Shown here piece after piece: positions 51,365 to 60,005 of a DNA stretch of 64,000 nucleotides. Source of the DNA: Bacillus thuringiensis (GTDB lineage Bacteria; Bacillota; Bacilli; Bacillales; Bacillaceae_G); assembly GCF_014932895.1 (NCBI RefSeq), contig NZ_JACYOF010000004.1, positions 1 through 64,000 of the forward strand, in the 5' to 3' direction. The stretch's first letter is position 1; every line of letters starts with the position of its first letter. Made by a program: the position numbers and the translations under genes. The notes under the pieces were generated by a model, which saw nothing but the letters and a program-made list of their open reading frames with translations, made no database searches and had not been told where the DNA came from.

Positions 51365-51738
51365 CTATTCTTTTACTTTTTTAGGTAAATCTTCTTTTTG
51401 AATTTCTTCATATGATTTCACTTCAATAGACGATATTTCATTTTTATCTTTATCATCTTGATCTACATAAATGCTTAAAAACGCGTCTTCATTTAATTTA
51501 TGGTTGTTTTCTTTTTTGTACTTCTAAATGTAATTTGTTTTTTCACTCCGTCTTCATCATATGCGGACAACGTGTAGTTCCGTAAGTTTCTACCTTCTAT
51601 TTTTTCGATAGTTCCTTCGCCTTTTATCTGTATGTAATATACCTCCTTACCAATTCTATTAAGTGATGCTCTCTCACATCCAATAGTAAAACTTGAAAAT
51701 AATAAACATAGTGTAATAACAGCAAAAAGCTTTTTCAT
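51365..51738 (-). pseudogene. YxeA/DUF1093 family gene with a frameshift
   Basis: The frame starts with a lipoprotein-like or signal sequence (MKKLFAVITLCLLFSSFTIG, Cys21), then KEVYYIQIKGEGTIEKIEGR and KKQITFRSTKK, and stops early. In the next frame the missing end continues as ENNHKLNEDAFLSIYVD then IEVKSYEEIQKEDLPKKVKE and stops at 51365. The shift falls in a run of six T (51512-51517, A on the coding strand), so a one-base indel in a homopolymer explains it. Restored, the protein is about 124 residues, normal for DUF1093. A sequencing error cannot be excluded. Confidence 0.8.
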
Positions 51739-51980
51739 ATTCTTTATCTCCTTCGAATTGCTTCTTTAAAAAGTATATGACTATTTTTAAATTAGAAAAA
51801 TCGATATAGATTACAACATTCTTACAATGATGTAAGAGTATAAGGTATAGAGTGCAGAAGGATTAAAATGAACTGTTCATAACAAATTTTTAAAACGTTT
51901 AAAGAAAGGTAAAATAATGAATCATGGTATAATAATAAAAGACTTACATAATATTTTTTATTTTGAGAGGAGCTTGAAAA

Positions 51981-53450
51981 ATGTATTCTACTTTAGAACA
52001 ATTAACAAAGCACCCTGTATTTTATCATTTTGCAGAAATTTCAAAGATTCCTAGAGGGTCAGGTAATGAAAAGGAAATTAGTGATTATTTAGTGAGTTTT
52101 GCGAAAGAGCGTAACTTAGAAGTGATTCAAGATGAAGCATTAAATGTCATTATAAAAAAAGAAGCAACTGCTGGATATGAGAATGTACCAGCTATTATCA
52201 TTCAAGGTCATATGGATATGGTTTGTGAAAAAAATCAAGCGACAGTTCATGACTTTGAAAAGGATCCGATTGAACTACGAATTGTTGGAGATATGTTATA
52301 TGCAAATCAAACGACTTTAGGTGCGGATAATGGTATTGCTGTTGCATATGCATTAGCTTTATTAGATTCAAAAGATATTCCACATCCAGCACTTGAAGTA
52401 GTTATTACTACTGAAGAAGAAACAACGATGGGTGGGGCTTTCGCAGTTGATGCAAACCACTTTGACGGAAAGATTTTTATAAATATTGATTCTGAAGAAG
52501 ATCATAAATTACTTGTAAGTAGTGCAGGTGGTGCGAAAGCGGTTGAAACAATTCCAGTAATTTGGGATGAAGCGCCAGCAAATATGGATGCATACCGTCT
52601 ATATGTTGGCGGTCTAAAAGGCGGACATTCTGGTATGGAGATTGATAAACAACGCGGGAATGCGAACAAAGTACTAGGACGAGTTTTACGTGATTTATCA
52701 GTAAATATTCAATTTGATATTAGTGAGGTTCACGGCGGATTAAAAACGAATGCAATTCCACGTGAAAGTGTAGCTACAATTTTATTACGTACAGAAGATG
52801 TGCATCAAGTACAAGAAAAACTAGAATCATGGACACGAGTATTACAAGAAGAAATGCGTGCTGTGGATCCAGATGTTCATGTTACACTTACAAAATTAGA
52901 TGAGAAAGTAGAAAAAGTATTTGCTAAAGAAACACAAAAACAGCTTATTTCATCATTATTCTTAATTCCAAATGGCATTCAAAGTATGAGCATGGATATT
53001 AAAGGTCTTGTAGAAAGTTCAACAAATTTAGGAGTTATTGAAATGCTGCAATATGAAATAAAACTACGAAACGAAGTAAGAAGTTCTGTAAGTAGTTTAA
53101 AACAACATATTGCGGATGAAATTAAATATATTGCTGAATTAGTTGGAGCAAGATTTGAATTAGAGTCAGAATATCCAGAGTGGCCATACAATCCAAACTC
53201 ACAGATTCGTAATTTATTTGAAAAAGTGCATCAAGAAAAATACAACAAAGATGTTGAAATCTTCGCTGTACATGCAGGGATTGAATGCAGTGTATTCGTT
53301 CAAAAAATGCCTGAATTAGATGCAATTTCATTCGGTCCAGATATATTCAATGTCCACACTCCAGATGAGCATATTAGTATTTCTTCTGTTGTGAATAACT
53401 GGGGATTCTTCGTTGATGTAATGCAGGGAACGAAAGAATTAGCTAAGTAA
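51981..53450 (+). CDS. pepD: Aminoacyl-histidine dipeptidase (peptidase D, M20)
   Basis: A 489-residue M20 zinc dipeptidase that cleaves Xaa-His dipeptides such as carnosine. Metal ligands are visible in IIQGHMDMVCEK (His, catalytic Asp), LGADNGIAVA (bridging Asp), TTEEETTMGGA (general base Glu and ligand Glu) and near the end FAVHAGIECSVF. The insert dimerisation domain (GGLKGGHSGMEIDKQRGNA) is present. Length is normal. GAGAGGAGC precedes ATG 51981, and a terminator follows. Confidence 0.92.
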   Translation: MYSTLEQLTKHPVFYHFAEISKIPRGSGNEKEISDYLVSFAKERNLEVIQDEALNVIIKKEATAGYENVPAIIIQGHMDMVCEKNQATVHDFEKDPIELRIVGDMLYANQTTLGADNGIAVAYALALLDSKDIPHPALEVVITTEEETTMGGAFAVDANHFDGKIFINIDSEEDHKLLVSSAGGAKAVETIPVIWDEAPANMDAYRLYVGGLKGGHSGMEIDKQRGNANKVLGRVLRDLSVNIQFDISEVHGGLKTNAIPRESVATILLRTEDVHQVQEKLESWTRVLQEEMRAVDPDVHVTLTKLDEKVEKVFAKETQKQLISSLFLIPNGIQSMSMDIKGLVESSTNLGVIEMLQYEIKLRNEVRSSVSSLKQHIADEIKYIAELVGARFELESEYPEWPYNPNSQIRNLFEKVHQEKYNKDVEIFAVHAGIECSVFVQKMPELDAISFGPDIFNVHTPDEHISISSVVNNWGFFVDVMQGTKELAK

Positions 53451-53465
53451 TAACGTTGAAATGAA

Positions 53466-53499
53466 AAGCAGCCTATAAAAATTATAGGCTGCTTTTTTT
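53466..53499 (+). terminator. Terminator after pepD
   Basis: Arms AAAGCAGCCTATAA / TTATAGGCTGCTTT. Confidence 0.85.
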
Positions 53500-53807
53500 G
53501 TGTTGAATTTTATTGGAATTTCATTTTTACATTAGTATGTAATATTAAGCTTGAACAATTAATGATGATTAATTGTTGATTTTTTTGTTTTTTATTCAAG
53601 GTTGAACAGGGAACGTGCAGAAGGATTAGGGCATCTCATTTTTACTATTGGAAACATAATAGTGCATATAAAAAGGTTAGAGAAGCCAATTCTCTAACCT
53701 TTTACATTAATGCCTAAAATTAAAAAGATGGTGGAGTTACCTCAATTAATAAAATTTTATCGACTTATTCATTTTTCTTCATAATTTCAATTCATTTACT
53801 CCGCCAA
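53500..53807. other. Intergenic with one hairpin
   Basis: No gene recognised. A hairpin AAAAGGTTAGAGAA / TTCTCTAACCTTTT lies at 53670-53703 and could be a terminator on either strand. Confidence 0.55.
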
Positions 53808-54059
53808 TTATTGTGCAACCCTTTCAAATAAATTACTTTCTTTATTTGGAAATAAAGGTGCATCTATAAAACCATAATGATAAACTAAAATACCTAATTC
53901 CACTCTAGAATTAATATGCCATTTTTCTTTAATATGATTAATTATCGTTGAAATTCTTCTAGAGCTAACATATATTTTTCTGGAAATTTCTGCATCCGTT
54001 AATCCTTTTGCTACATAAATAGCCACTTCTAACTCTCTTTCAGTTAACATTCTTTTCAT
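53808..54059 (-). CDS. Small LuxR/GerE-type HTH regulator
   Basis: An 83-residue protein that is almost only a GerE-like HTH: LTERELEVAIYVAKGLTDAE, ISRKIYVSSRRISTIINHIK and the closing helix VELGILVYHYGF. No receiver or sensor domain is present. I chose ATG 54059 (MKRMLTERE) behind AAGGAG; the longer frame to 54140 lacks an RBS. It is divergent from the PlcR-like gene. Confidence 0.8.
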   Translation of the reverse strand: MKRMLTERELEVAIYVAKGLTDAEISRKIYVSSRRISTIINHIKEKWHINSRVELGILVYHYGFIDAPLFPNKESNLFERVAQ

Positions 54060-54306
54060 AAAATAAGCTCCTTCGAAATTATTCATATAAAAATCAAAAG
54101 AAACTATTATTTGAAATAAAGCTGAAAAATCATATTTCATATTCTTTATTCCTTTTAAATGTAATAATTTCTCTCATTGCGATACAAGTTTGTAAAAGAA
54201 ACTGTAAATCAATATAATTAATAATTGCAACCATACTAATTTTACATTACATTAAAAGTTGGAAAATATTCTTATACTCATAAATTGTTACATTTGCGGG
54301 GGGAAA

Positions 54307-55209
54307 ATGGAATTCTACAATCTTGGTATTATTATTAAAGAACTTAGAAAGAAAAAAAATATATCACAATCCGAATTATGTTATGGAATTTGTTCACAAA
54401 GTCAAATTAGTAAGATAGAAAAAGGTATTATTTATCCATCTAGCATATTGTTATATCAATTATCTGAAAGACTTGGTATTGATCCAAATTATATATTTGC
54501 ACTTACTCAAAACAAAAAATTAAAATATGTAGAAAATGTAAAGTATGTAATGAGAGATTGCACAAAGCAAAAACAATATAAAGAACTTTATGAAATAGTG
54601 AAAAAAGAAAAAAACGAAAATAATTTCCAATCGACAGAAGATAAACAATTTCTAATATGGTATGAAGCAATTGCTATATGTCATGTGAATAAATCAGTGA
54701 AAACTCCCTTAAATCTTTTAAATAATGCATTAAATCTAACTTTAACTAATGTTGATTTTTTATCAGAAAGAGAAATAGATATTATGCAGACAATGGCTTT
54801 AGTTCATGCAGAAAACAAAGAATACAAAAAATGTAGTGATATATTAAGAAGATGTTTAACTAATTATAATAAGTTAGATTTTCCTAGAGATAAAGAAATT
54901 AAATTAAAAATCGTTTTTAATTTAACAAAATGTTTAAACCTAATGGATCAATATAAAGAATCAATAAAATACAGTGATATTGGTATCAAATTAGCTATTA
55001 ATCTAAATACCTTCTACCTATTAGGTGAATTATACTATTTAAAGGCTTCGAATTTATTAAAACTTAAACAACCAAATGAAGAAGATGTTACTAATAATAT
55101 GAAAAAAGCATTATTTATATTTGAACTAACAGAAAAAGAACATTATACAAAAATGATTAAAGATAAATATATTGAAAACAAGAATGAAAAAGAGACAACC
55201 TTGACATGA
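54307..55209 (+). CDS. PlcR-like quorum-type regulator (XRE HTH plus TPR)
   Basis: 300 residues: an N-terminal XRE HTH (about 5-62) with ISQSELCYGICSQSQISKIE, then helical repeats up to the end that read as degenerate TPRs (ALVHAENKEYKKCSDILRRC; LNLMDQYKESIKYSDIGIKL). This is the RNPP layout of PlcR, PlcRa and NprR, sensors of secreted peptides. No PapR-like pre-peptide gene follows; only 60 bases separate it from the next transcription unit. ATG 54307 follows GGGGGGAAA. The peptide partner and regulon are unknown. Confidence 0.8.
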   Translation: MEFYNLGIIIKELRKKKNISQSELCYGICSQSQISKIEKGIIYPSSILLYQLSERLGIDPNYIFALTQNKKLKYVENVKYVMRDCTKQKQYKELYEIVKKEKNENNFQSTEDKQFLIWYEAIAICHVNKSVKTPLNLLNNALNLTLTNVDFLSEREIDIMQTMALVHAENKEYKKCSDILRRCLTNYNKLDFPRDKEIKLKIVFNLTKCLNLMDQYKESIKYSDIGIKLAINLNTFYLLGELYYLKASNLLKLKQPNEEDVTNNMKKALFIFELTEKEHYTKMIKDKYIENKNEKETTLT

Positions 55210-55328
55210 GCTATCCTTTATTGGAATATATTTTTTGAAAAAATTGCTGTAATACGAACTATTCCTTATTGCTGTTTATTGCTAAAATAAGTGCTGTAAT
55301 ATTAGATAAAAATAAAGGGTGGCTTTTT

Positions 55329-55607
55329 ATGAAACCAAGAGGGATTACTCGTAAAGCAGATAGCATGGGGCGTATTGTTATTCCAATGGAAATAAGACGG
55401 AGTTTAGGAATTGTAGAGAAAGATGCTCTAGAAATGTTTGTGGAAGAGGATCAGATTATTTTACGGAAATATCAATCTTCACAAGCTTGTGCAATCACAG
55501 GTGATATTTCAGACAGAAATATTTCGTTAGCGAACGGGAAGATTGTTGTAAGTCCAGAGGGAACAGAACTGTTAATAAAGAAATTACAGCAATACCTTTT
55601 GAAATAA
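55329..55607 (+). CDS. AbrB-family transition-state regulator
   Basis: A 92-residue AbrB/Abh-like protein. The swapped-hairpin DNA-binding domain is GITRKADSMGRIVIPMEIRR followed by LGIVEKDALEMFVEEDQIIL, and the C-terminal multimerisation part contains CAITGDISDRNISLANGKIV. ATG 55329 follows AAAGGGTGG. AbrB proteins repress stationary-phase genes; which paralogue this is cannot be told. Confidence 0.88.
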   Translation: MKPRGITRKADSMGRIVIPMEIRRSLGIVEKDALEMFVEEDQIILRKYQSSQACAITGDISDRNISLANGKIVVSPEGTELLIKKLQQYLLK

Positions 55608-55685
55608 AAGGAAAATATTAAACGGATTATTATTTTATACATAAATATTAATTTAAGAATTAAGTGACCTTGTATAGGCATACTT

Positions 55686-55719
55686 ATAAATCCCCTAATC
55701 GATTGATTAGGGGATTTAT
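55686..55719. terminator. Bidirectional terminator
   Basis: Arms ATAAATCCCCTAATC / GATTAGGGGATTTAT. Confidence 0.8.
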
Positions 55720-55769
55720 GTAAAGCTTAATCATTTTAATACTCATATTTCGGTATAATACTATTTAAT

Positions 55770-55798
55770 TTGACTAATGTAACTTATCACGTTATGAT
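55770..55798 (+). promoter_or_regulatory. Sigma-A promoter of the acetyltransferase leader
   Basis: TTGACT, 17-base spacer, TATGAT. The start point near 55805 is just before the leader RBS. Confidence 0.7.
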
Positions 55799-55829
55799 TT
55801 TTTTATTATAAAAGAAAGGCATGAAGATA

Positions 55830-55883
55830 ATGATTCGTCGTTTGAGAAAGCTAAAAAATGTAGCTGTCGTATTAAGCTTCTAA
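55830..55883 (+). CDS. Putative regulatory leader peptide (ribosome-stalling type)
   Basis: 17 codons, MIRRLRKLKNVAVVLSF, with AAAGAAAGG 10 bases upstream; an in-frame ATG at 55821 is too close to that RBS. It contains the +x+ motifs RLR and KLK and the run VAVV. Macrolide-dependent arrest is known at RLR in ErmDL and at IAVV in ErmAL1. The stop lies inside the 5' arm of a hairpin whose 3' arm touches the RBS of the acetyltransferase gene. This is the classical layout of translational attenuation. Confidence 0.65.
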   Translation: MIRRLRKLKNVAVVLSF

Positions 55884-55914
55884 GTGAATTGCAAAATCTA
55901 TAATACTTAGAAGC
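55876..55914 (+). promoter_or_regulatory. Attenuator hairpin at the acetyltransferase RBS
   Basis: Perfect 10-bp arms GCTTCTAAGT / ACTTAGAAGC with a 19-base loop. The RBS GAGGAA begins at the next base (55915). A ribosome held on the leader would cover the 5' arm and free the RBS. Confidence 0.65.
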
Positions 55915-55927
55915 GAGGAATATAGTT

Positions 55928-56587
55928 ATGAAACGTCCATTATTTAATCATTGGTCTGAAACGAAGTATTTAAAAGATATAGTAACAAATCCACTCATTG
56001 AAGTAGGAGAGTACTCCTATTACTCAGGATATTATGGACATCAAAATTTTGAAGATGGTTGTGTAAGATATTTATGGGGCGATGCTAAATCCCAAACACT
56101 TTTCAATCCAATTGAACAGATGGATTGGCATCTTGATAAACTCATTATTGGAAATTATGTTTGTATTGCAGCTGGAGTAGTCATTTTAATGGGTGGGAAT
56201 CATAATCATCACTCAGAATGGATTACAGTTTACCCATTTGCTGAGCAAATAGAGCAATCATATGAACCGAAGGGTGATACAGTCATTAAAAGCGATGCCT
56301 GGATTGGTATGAATGCTATTATAATGCCTGGCGTTACAATCGGTGAAGGTGCAATCGTTGCAGCCGGATCTGTCGTATGTAAAGATGTTCCGCCGTATAC
56401 AATAGTTGGTGGAAATCCCGCTAAAGAAATAAAGAAACGGTTCACTGATACAGAAATGAATATGCTAATGGAAATTCGTTGGTTTGATTGGAATAGAGGA
56501 TTAGTTGAGAAGGCAATACCTCTTTTATCTAGTTCATCTATTGAATTATTATATGATTTTTATAACAAGGAAGTAAAAAATAGATAA
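55928..56587 (+). CDS. CatB/Vat-type O-acetyltransferase (xenobiotic acyltransferase)
   Basis: A 219-residue left-handed beta-helix acetyltransferase. The xenobiotic acyltransferase features are present: GEYSYYSGYYGHQNFEDG at the start, the catalytic loop GGNHNHHSEWITVYPF with its histidines, and hexapeptide repeats (IGMNAIIMPGVTIGEGAIVA; IVGGNPAKEIKKRF). Relatives inactivate chloramphenicol (CatB) or streptogramin A (Vat). The leader peptide and hairpin upstream support induction by a ribosome-targeting drug. Actual resistance is inferred. Confidence 0.85.
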   Translation: MKRPLFNHWSETKYLKDIVTNPLIEVGEYSYYSGYYGHQNFEDGCVRYLWGDAKSQTLFNPIEQMDWHLDKLIIGNYVCIAAGVVILMGGNHNHHSEWITVYPFAEQIEQSYEPKGDTVIKSDAWIGMNAIIMPGVTIGEGAIVAAGSVVCKDVPPYTIVGGNPAKEIKKRFTDTEMNMLMEIRWFDWNRGLVEKAIPLLSSSSIELLYDFYNKEVKNR

Positions 56588-56596
56588 GTCTGTGAG

Positions 56597-56631
56597 AAAA
56601 ACTACATTCTATATAGGATGTAGTTTTTTTA
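56597..56631 (+). terminator. Terminator
   Basis: Arms AAAACTACATTCTAT / ATAGGATGTAGTTTT with a T tail. Confidence 0.85.
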
Positions 56632-56723
56632 CTTAGATTTTTTCATGTATAAAAAGAGTAGCATCACATTTCCCACCTTTATATTTTAAAGAAAAATTCA
56701 TCTGTCGAAAAAAGATAAACAAT

Positions 56724-56752
56724 GGAACAAATGAACCTTGTATCTTGTCTAT
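56724..56752 (+). promoter_or_regulatory. Candidate SigP promoter of sigP-rsiP
   Basis: GGAACAA-N16-GTCTAT, identical in both blocks and in spacing to the sites at 60006 and 62631. It lies 66 bases before the sigma gene, as expected for autoregulation. Confidence 0.7.
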
Positions 56753-56817
56753 ATATTGAAACCATAATAAAAGTGAGGGCAGTTTTATGTTTATTCAAAT
56801 AAGTTTGAGGTGTGGAA

Positions 56818-57351
56818 ATGGAAGAGAAGTTTATTGAAAAATGTAATCATGATGAGCTTGACTATGTTATAAAAGACTATTGGCAAGATGTATGGAATTA
56901 TTCCTTTATTATCACGAAAGATCCACACTTATCAGATGACATCACGCAAGATGTATTTATAAAGGTTTTTAAACATTGGCATTCATTTCGGAAAGAGTCA
57001 TCTATAAAAACGTGGATATTAAAAATTACAAGAAATACTGCAATAAACTATTTAAAATCCTCCTATTTTAAAAGGATATCTTTAATAGGATTTTTTAGTG
57101 ACGATAAGCAATCTCTTTCGGCGGAACAAGAATTTTTTAAGCAAGAGGAAACGAATGATGTGTGGGAGGTTGTATTAAAACTACCTAAAAAACACCGTGA
57201 AATACTAATATTGGACGCAAAATATGAATTATCTTATGAAGAAATGGCTGAAACATTAGGAGTGTCAATTGGAACAGTCAAATCTAGATTAAGCCGAGCA
57301 AGAAGTAAAGTTTCAAAATTAATAGAGGAGGGTAGAAGTGATGAACAATAA
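56818..57351 (+). CDS. sigP: ECF sigma factor, SigP-like
   Basis: 177 residues: sigma-2 with LSDDITQDVFIKVFKHWHSF and IKTWILKITRNTAINYLKS (about residues 40-80), and sigma-4 with YELSYEEMAETLGVSIGTVK and SRLSRARSKV (about 130-165). ATG 56818 follows GAGGTG, which excludes the longer GTG start at 56812. It overlaps the downstream membrane anti-sigma gene by 11 bases. In B. anthracis, B. cereus and B. thuringiensis, SigP/RsiP turns on bla genes in response to beta-lactams. The presence of two PBP genes and a Bla1-type gene here makes this the same locus. Confidence 0.88.
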   Translation: MEEKFIEKCNHDELDYVIKDYWQDVWNYSFIITKDPHLSDDITQDVFIKVFKHWHSFRKESSIKTWILKITRNTAINYLKSSYFKRISLIGFFSDDKQSLSAEQEFFKQEETNDVWEVVLKLPKKHREILILDAKYELSYEEMAETLGVSIGTVKSRLSRARSKVSKLIEEGRSDEQ

Positions 57352-58168
57352 AAAAAATCCTGACTGGTATAGTAAATTAAAAAATGGACCAATGGAGCAT
57401 CGTAAAGATGAAGAAGAATTTATTTATAAAATAAAGCAATCGGTATACCAAAATAGTGAAGTGGATTCTGTACCATACAAGAGACCATTTCGTAAAAAAG
57501 CATTGCCTATTGTAGTTGTTTTGGCTTGTACAATGTTATTTTTTATTTTTCAACAACCTTGGCTTGATGATAATAAATCCCCGGTACAAAGTAGTACTCA
57601 AATTAAGCCGAAAACAAAAGATGAGTCTGCTCAAGATCCTTCATTAAAACAATTTATGAATGATTTATATCGAACTACAGATTTAAAAAATGAAAATGAC
57701 CTGTATAGAGCGTTTAATGATGAAGTTCTATTTAAAGGGAAGAGTTATAAGAAGGATGAATTGAAGTTTGATGAAGATATTTTTCATGAGTTGCAAGTTG
57801 CTCTTACAATGGGAGGAGAATTTGTGAATGATACAAGGCAAGTATACAAAGTACCAAGTGGATTAACAGAAAGTGATCAGTCAAAGCAAGCGCATTATAT
57901 ATATGCAACTGTTACTGGAAACAAAACAAAAATTTTAACTGAACCAAAACGAGAATCACAAGTTTTATATGAAGTATCTAATGAAATGGTAAAAGCTTGG
58001 ATTCCAGAAAAAGTGCAGAATGATGGATATATAAAAATATCGACAATTAACGGTCATACTGGATATGTACAAAAAGAGTATGTTTTAACTGATATTAAGT
58101 ATTCATTCATGTTCGAAAAGGATCATGAAGGTATATGGAAAATAATGAATATAGATTCTATATGGTAA
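57341..58168 (+). CDS. rsiP: RsiP-like membrane anti-sigma factor
   Basis: 275 residues: a cytoplasmic N-terminal 50 residues (PDWYSKLKNGPMEHRKDEEE) that would bind the sigma factor, one membrane helix (about 53-70, ALPIVVVLACTMLFFIF), a polar linker, and an extracellular domain ending in an SH3-like stretch (ILTEPKRESQVLYEVS to INGHTGYVQKEYVL). ATG 57341 follows GAGGAGGG. Related RsiP is cleaved by proteases when beta-lactams are present, freeing SigP; here that is inferred from homology. Confidence 0.85.
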   Translation: MNNKKNPDWYSKLKNGPMEHRKDEEEFIYKIKQSVYQNSEVDSVPYKRPFRKKALPIVVVLACTMLFFIFQQPWLDDNKSPVQSSTQIKPKTKDESAQDPSLKQFMNDLYRTTDLKNENDLYRAFNDEVLFKGKSYKKDELKFDEDIFHELQVALTMGGEFVNDTRQVYKVPSGLTESDQSKQAHYIYATVTGNKTKILTEPKRESQVLYEVSNEMVKAWIPEKVQNDGYIKISTINGHTGYVQKEYVLTDIKYSFMFEKDHEGIWKIMNIDSIW

Positions 58169-58209
58169 AAGAGGAAGGTTCACTTTAATGAACCTTCCTC
58201 TTTGTTTTT
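58167..58209. terminator. Bidirectional terminator overlapping the PBP 3' end
   Basis: Arms AGAGGAAGGTTCA / TGAACCTTCCTCT between the convergent rsiP and PBP genes. One arm also encodes the last residues (EEGSLK) of the PBP. Confidence 0.8.
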
Positions 58210-59946
58210 ATTTTCTTTTTGAAGAGTATTCCAGGACTTTAAGATTTCTGATGTAACGAGAGCGGCACTATTTTTTTCTGTCTTACCACCTGGAATAACG
58301 ACAGAAATTGCGATTTGAGGATCTTTTGCAGGAGCATATGCAATGAAAAGAGAATGATTGATCACTCTTTCTTGTTCATTTGGAGAACCTGTTATGCCTG
58401 TTTTACCTGCGACGTCAAAGGGCAACCTTTTAATTTCCTCTATATTTTGACTCATCCCACTTTGTACGACACTCCAAAAGTTCATCGGATATCGATTAGA
58501 ACTTTCTAAGATTGGTTTAAACTTTTTTGAATCATTACCGCCATGATCAATAATAGCACTTACGATTTGAGGTTTATATTTATCACCTTTACTTGCCAAA
58601 GTTGCTGCATATTGAGCGAGTTGAAGAGGAGTATGCACTTCATTTCCTCCCCAAGAGGCATTTAATAAAGCGGAGATTCCATTTTCAAACTTATTAGAAG
58701 GATGGAATTCATATTGTCCATCTTCTTCAAAGGGTAAATCAATCCCAGTTTTAGAACGGAGGCCGAATTGCATTAAATAATCTGTCCATATATGTGCCAC
58801 TTTTTCTATATTTCCATTATTTTGGTTGAATAAGGGCAGAGCTACTTTTGCTGTCATAAATGTGTTAGATGAATTAATGATAGCCTGCCTCGGTGTAATC
58901 TCACCTGTTGGCGTTCCAGGTGCATTCGTAATGTTATTTTGATTATCATACTGAAAAGTACCCTTATCTAAATAAGTATCTTCAGGTTGAAAAAGCTTTT
59001 CGTTTAATCCAATTAAAATAGTAAGTGGCTTTATAGTAGAGGCCATATTTACATAAGATTCACCATACTTTAATTTTTGAATTGCCTTATTTTGCGAAAG
59101 TGATTTGATGTTTTCTTTTTTAGACGATACATGTGTATGTAAAGTATTTGGATCAAAAACTGCCGAGTTGGCCATAGTTAAAATTGATCCAGTTTTCACA
59201 TCGCTTACTATAGCATAACCAGCATTAGCATCACGTATTTTCTTAATTTGAGATCTTAATGCTTCCTCTGTTTTTTGCTGCAATCTAGAGTCTAAAGCTA
59301 GCCGAACATCTTTTCCTGTTTGTACTTTTTGAATATTCCAAAAGAACTTTTTGTTATTTATTTTAAAAATAAGAGTTTTTCCTGGTTTTCCTTTTAAATC
59401 ATTTTCATATTGAAGCTCAACACCACTTTTTCCAACAAGTCCATACTTAGAATTAAGGTCATTTTCTACATACCCAATTACCTGTGAACCAATTTCGTGT
59501 TTAGGATAATATCGAATCCATTCATCTTTGATGATTACATTATTGGGTTTGTTTTTGTTTATGAATGTAAGTTCATTCTCATTTATGCCAGAGTATAACG
59601 GTATATCATTCATAGTCTGCTTTTTACAAGATTGTTGTAATTGTAATTTTATGTCCTCTGCAGAAATATCATGTTGAAACTCGCTTGAAAATTGATTGAA
59701 AAAAGCTAATGTGTTTGATGTATCTGGATTCGATAGCTTTTCATCATTAGAAGTGCAATATAGAGACTTAACTTTCTTATTTGTAGCTAGTATTACACCA
59801 TTTTGATCAAGAATTTTTCCTCTTTCAGCTGAAGAAGTTGCGATAGTAATGGAAATGAAGTTGATTTTTAATAAAATTAGTAAAATCAAACCTACAATAA
59901 AAAGAACCGCTAAAAATCTCCATCTTTTTATTTTTTTATGTAACAT
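58180..59946 (-). CDS. Class B penicillin-binding protein (smaller, 588 aa)
   Basis: 588 residues: an N-terminal membrane anchor (about 10-32), the PBP dimerisation-like region starting SSAERGKILDQNGVILATN, and a transpeptidase domain with the nucleophile motif STIK (in MASTIKPLTIL), the SSN triad (IINSSNTFMTAKV) and KTG (VAGKTGITGSP). These are the active-site residues of a D,D-transpeptidase. ATG 59946 follows GGGAGGG. It has its own sigma-A-like promoter and no SigP-like motif in its direction. It is possibly a low-affinity or sensor-type PBP of the beta-lactam response cluster. Confidence 0.88.
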   Translation of the reverse strand: MLHKKIKRWRFLAVLFIVGLILLILLKINFISITIATSSAERGKILDQNGVILATNKKVKSLYCTSNDEKLSNPDTSNTLAFFNQFSSEFQHDISAEDIKLQLQQSCKKQTMNDIPLYSGINENELTFINKNKPNNVIIKDEWIRYYPKHEIGSQVIGYVENDLNSKYGLVGKSGVELQYENDLKGKPGKTLIFKINNKKFFWNIQKVQTGKDVRLALDSRLQQKTEEALRSQIKKIRDANAGYAIVSDVKTGSILTMANSAVFDPNTLHTHVSSKKENIKSLSQNKAIQKLKYGESYVNMASTIKPLTILIGLNEKLFQPEDTYLDKGTFQYDNQNNITNAPGTPTGEITPRQAIINSSNTFMTAKVALPLFNQNNGNIEKVAHIWTDYLMQFGLRSKTGIDLPFEEDGQYEFHPSNKFENGISALLNASWGGNEVHTPLQLAQYAATLASKGDKYKPQIVSAIIDHGGNDSKKFKPILESSNRYPMNFWSVVQSGMSQNIEEIKRLPFDVAGKTGITGSPNEQERVINHSLFIAYAPAKDPQIAISVVIPGGKTEKNSAALVTSEILKSWNTLQKENKNKEEGSLK

Positions 59947-59973
59947 AAAACCCTCCCTTATTTAGCTTATTTC

Positions 59974-60002
59974 ATCTTATAGTTAATTATTTTTTTTGTA
60001 AA
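59974..60002 (-). promoter_or_regulatory. Sigma-A-like promoter of the smaller PBP gene
   Basis: Minus strand TTTACA, 17 bases, TAAGAT. It lies 3 bases from the oppositely oriented SigP-like site. Confidence 0.5.
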
Positions 60003-60005
60003 TGT

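Noticed and set aside
54160-54306. Possible PlcR box upstream of the PlcR-like gene
   Set aside because: No match to TATGNANNNNTNCATA was found on reading the region.
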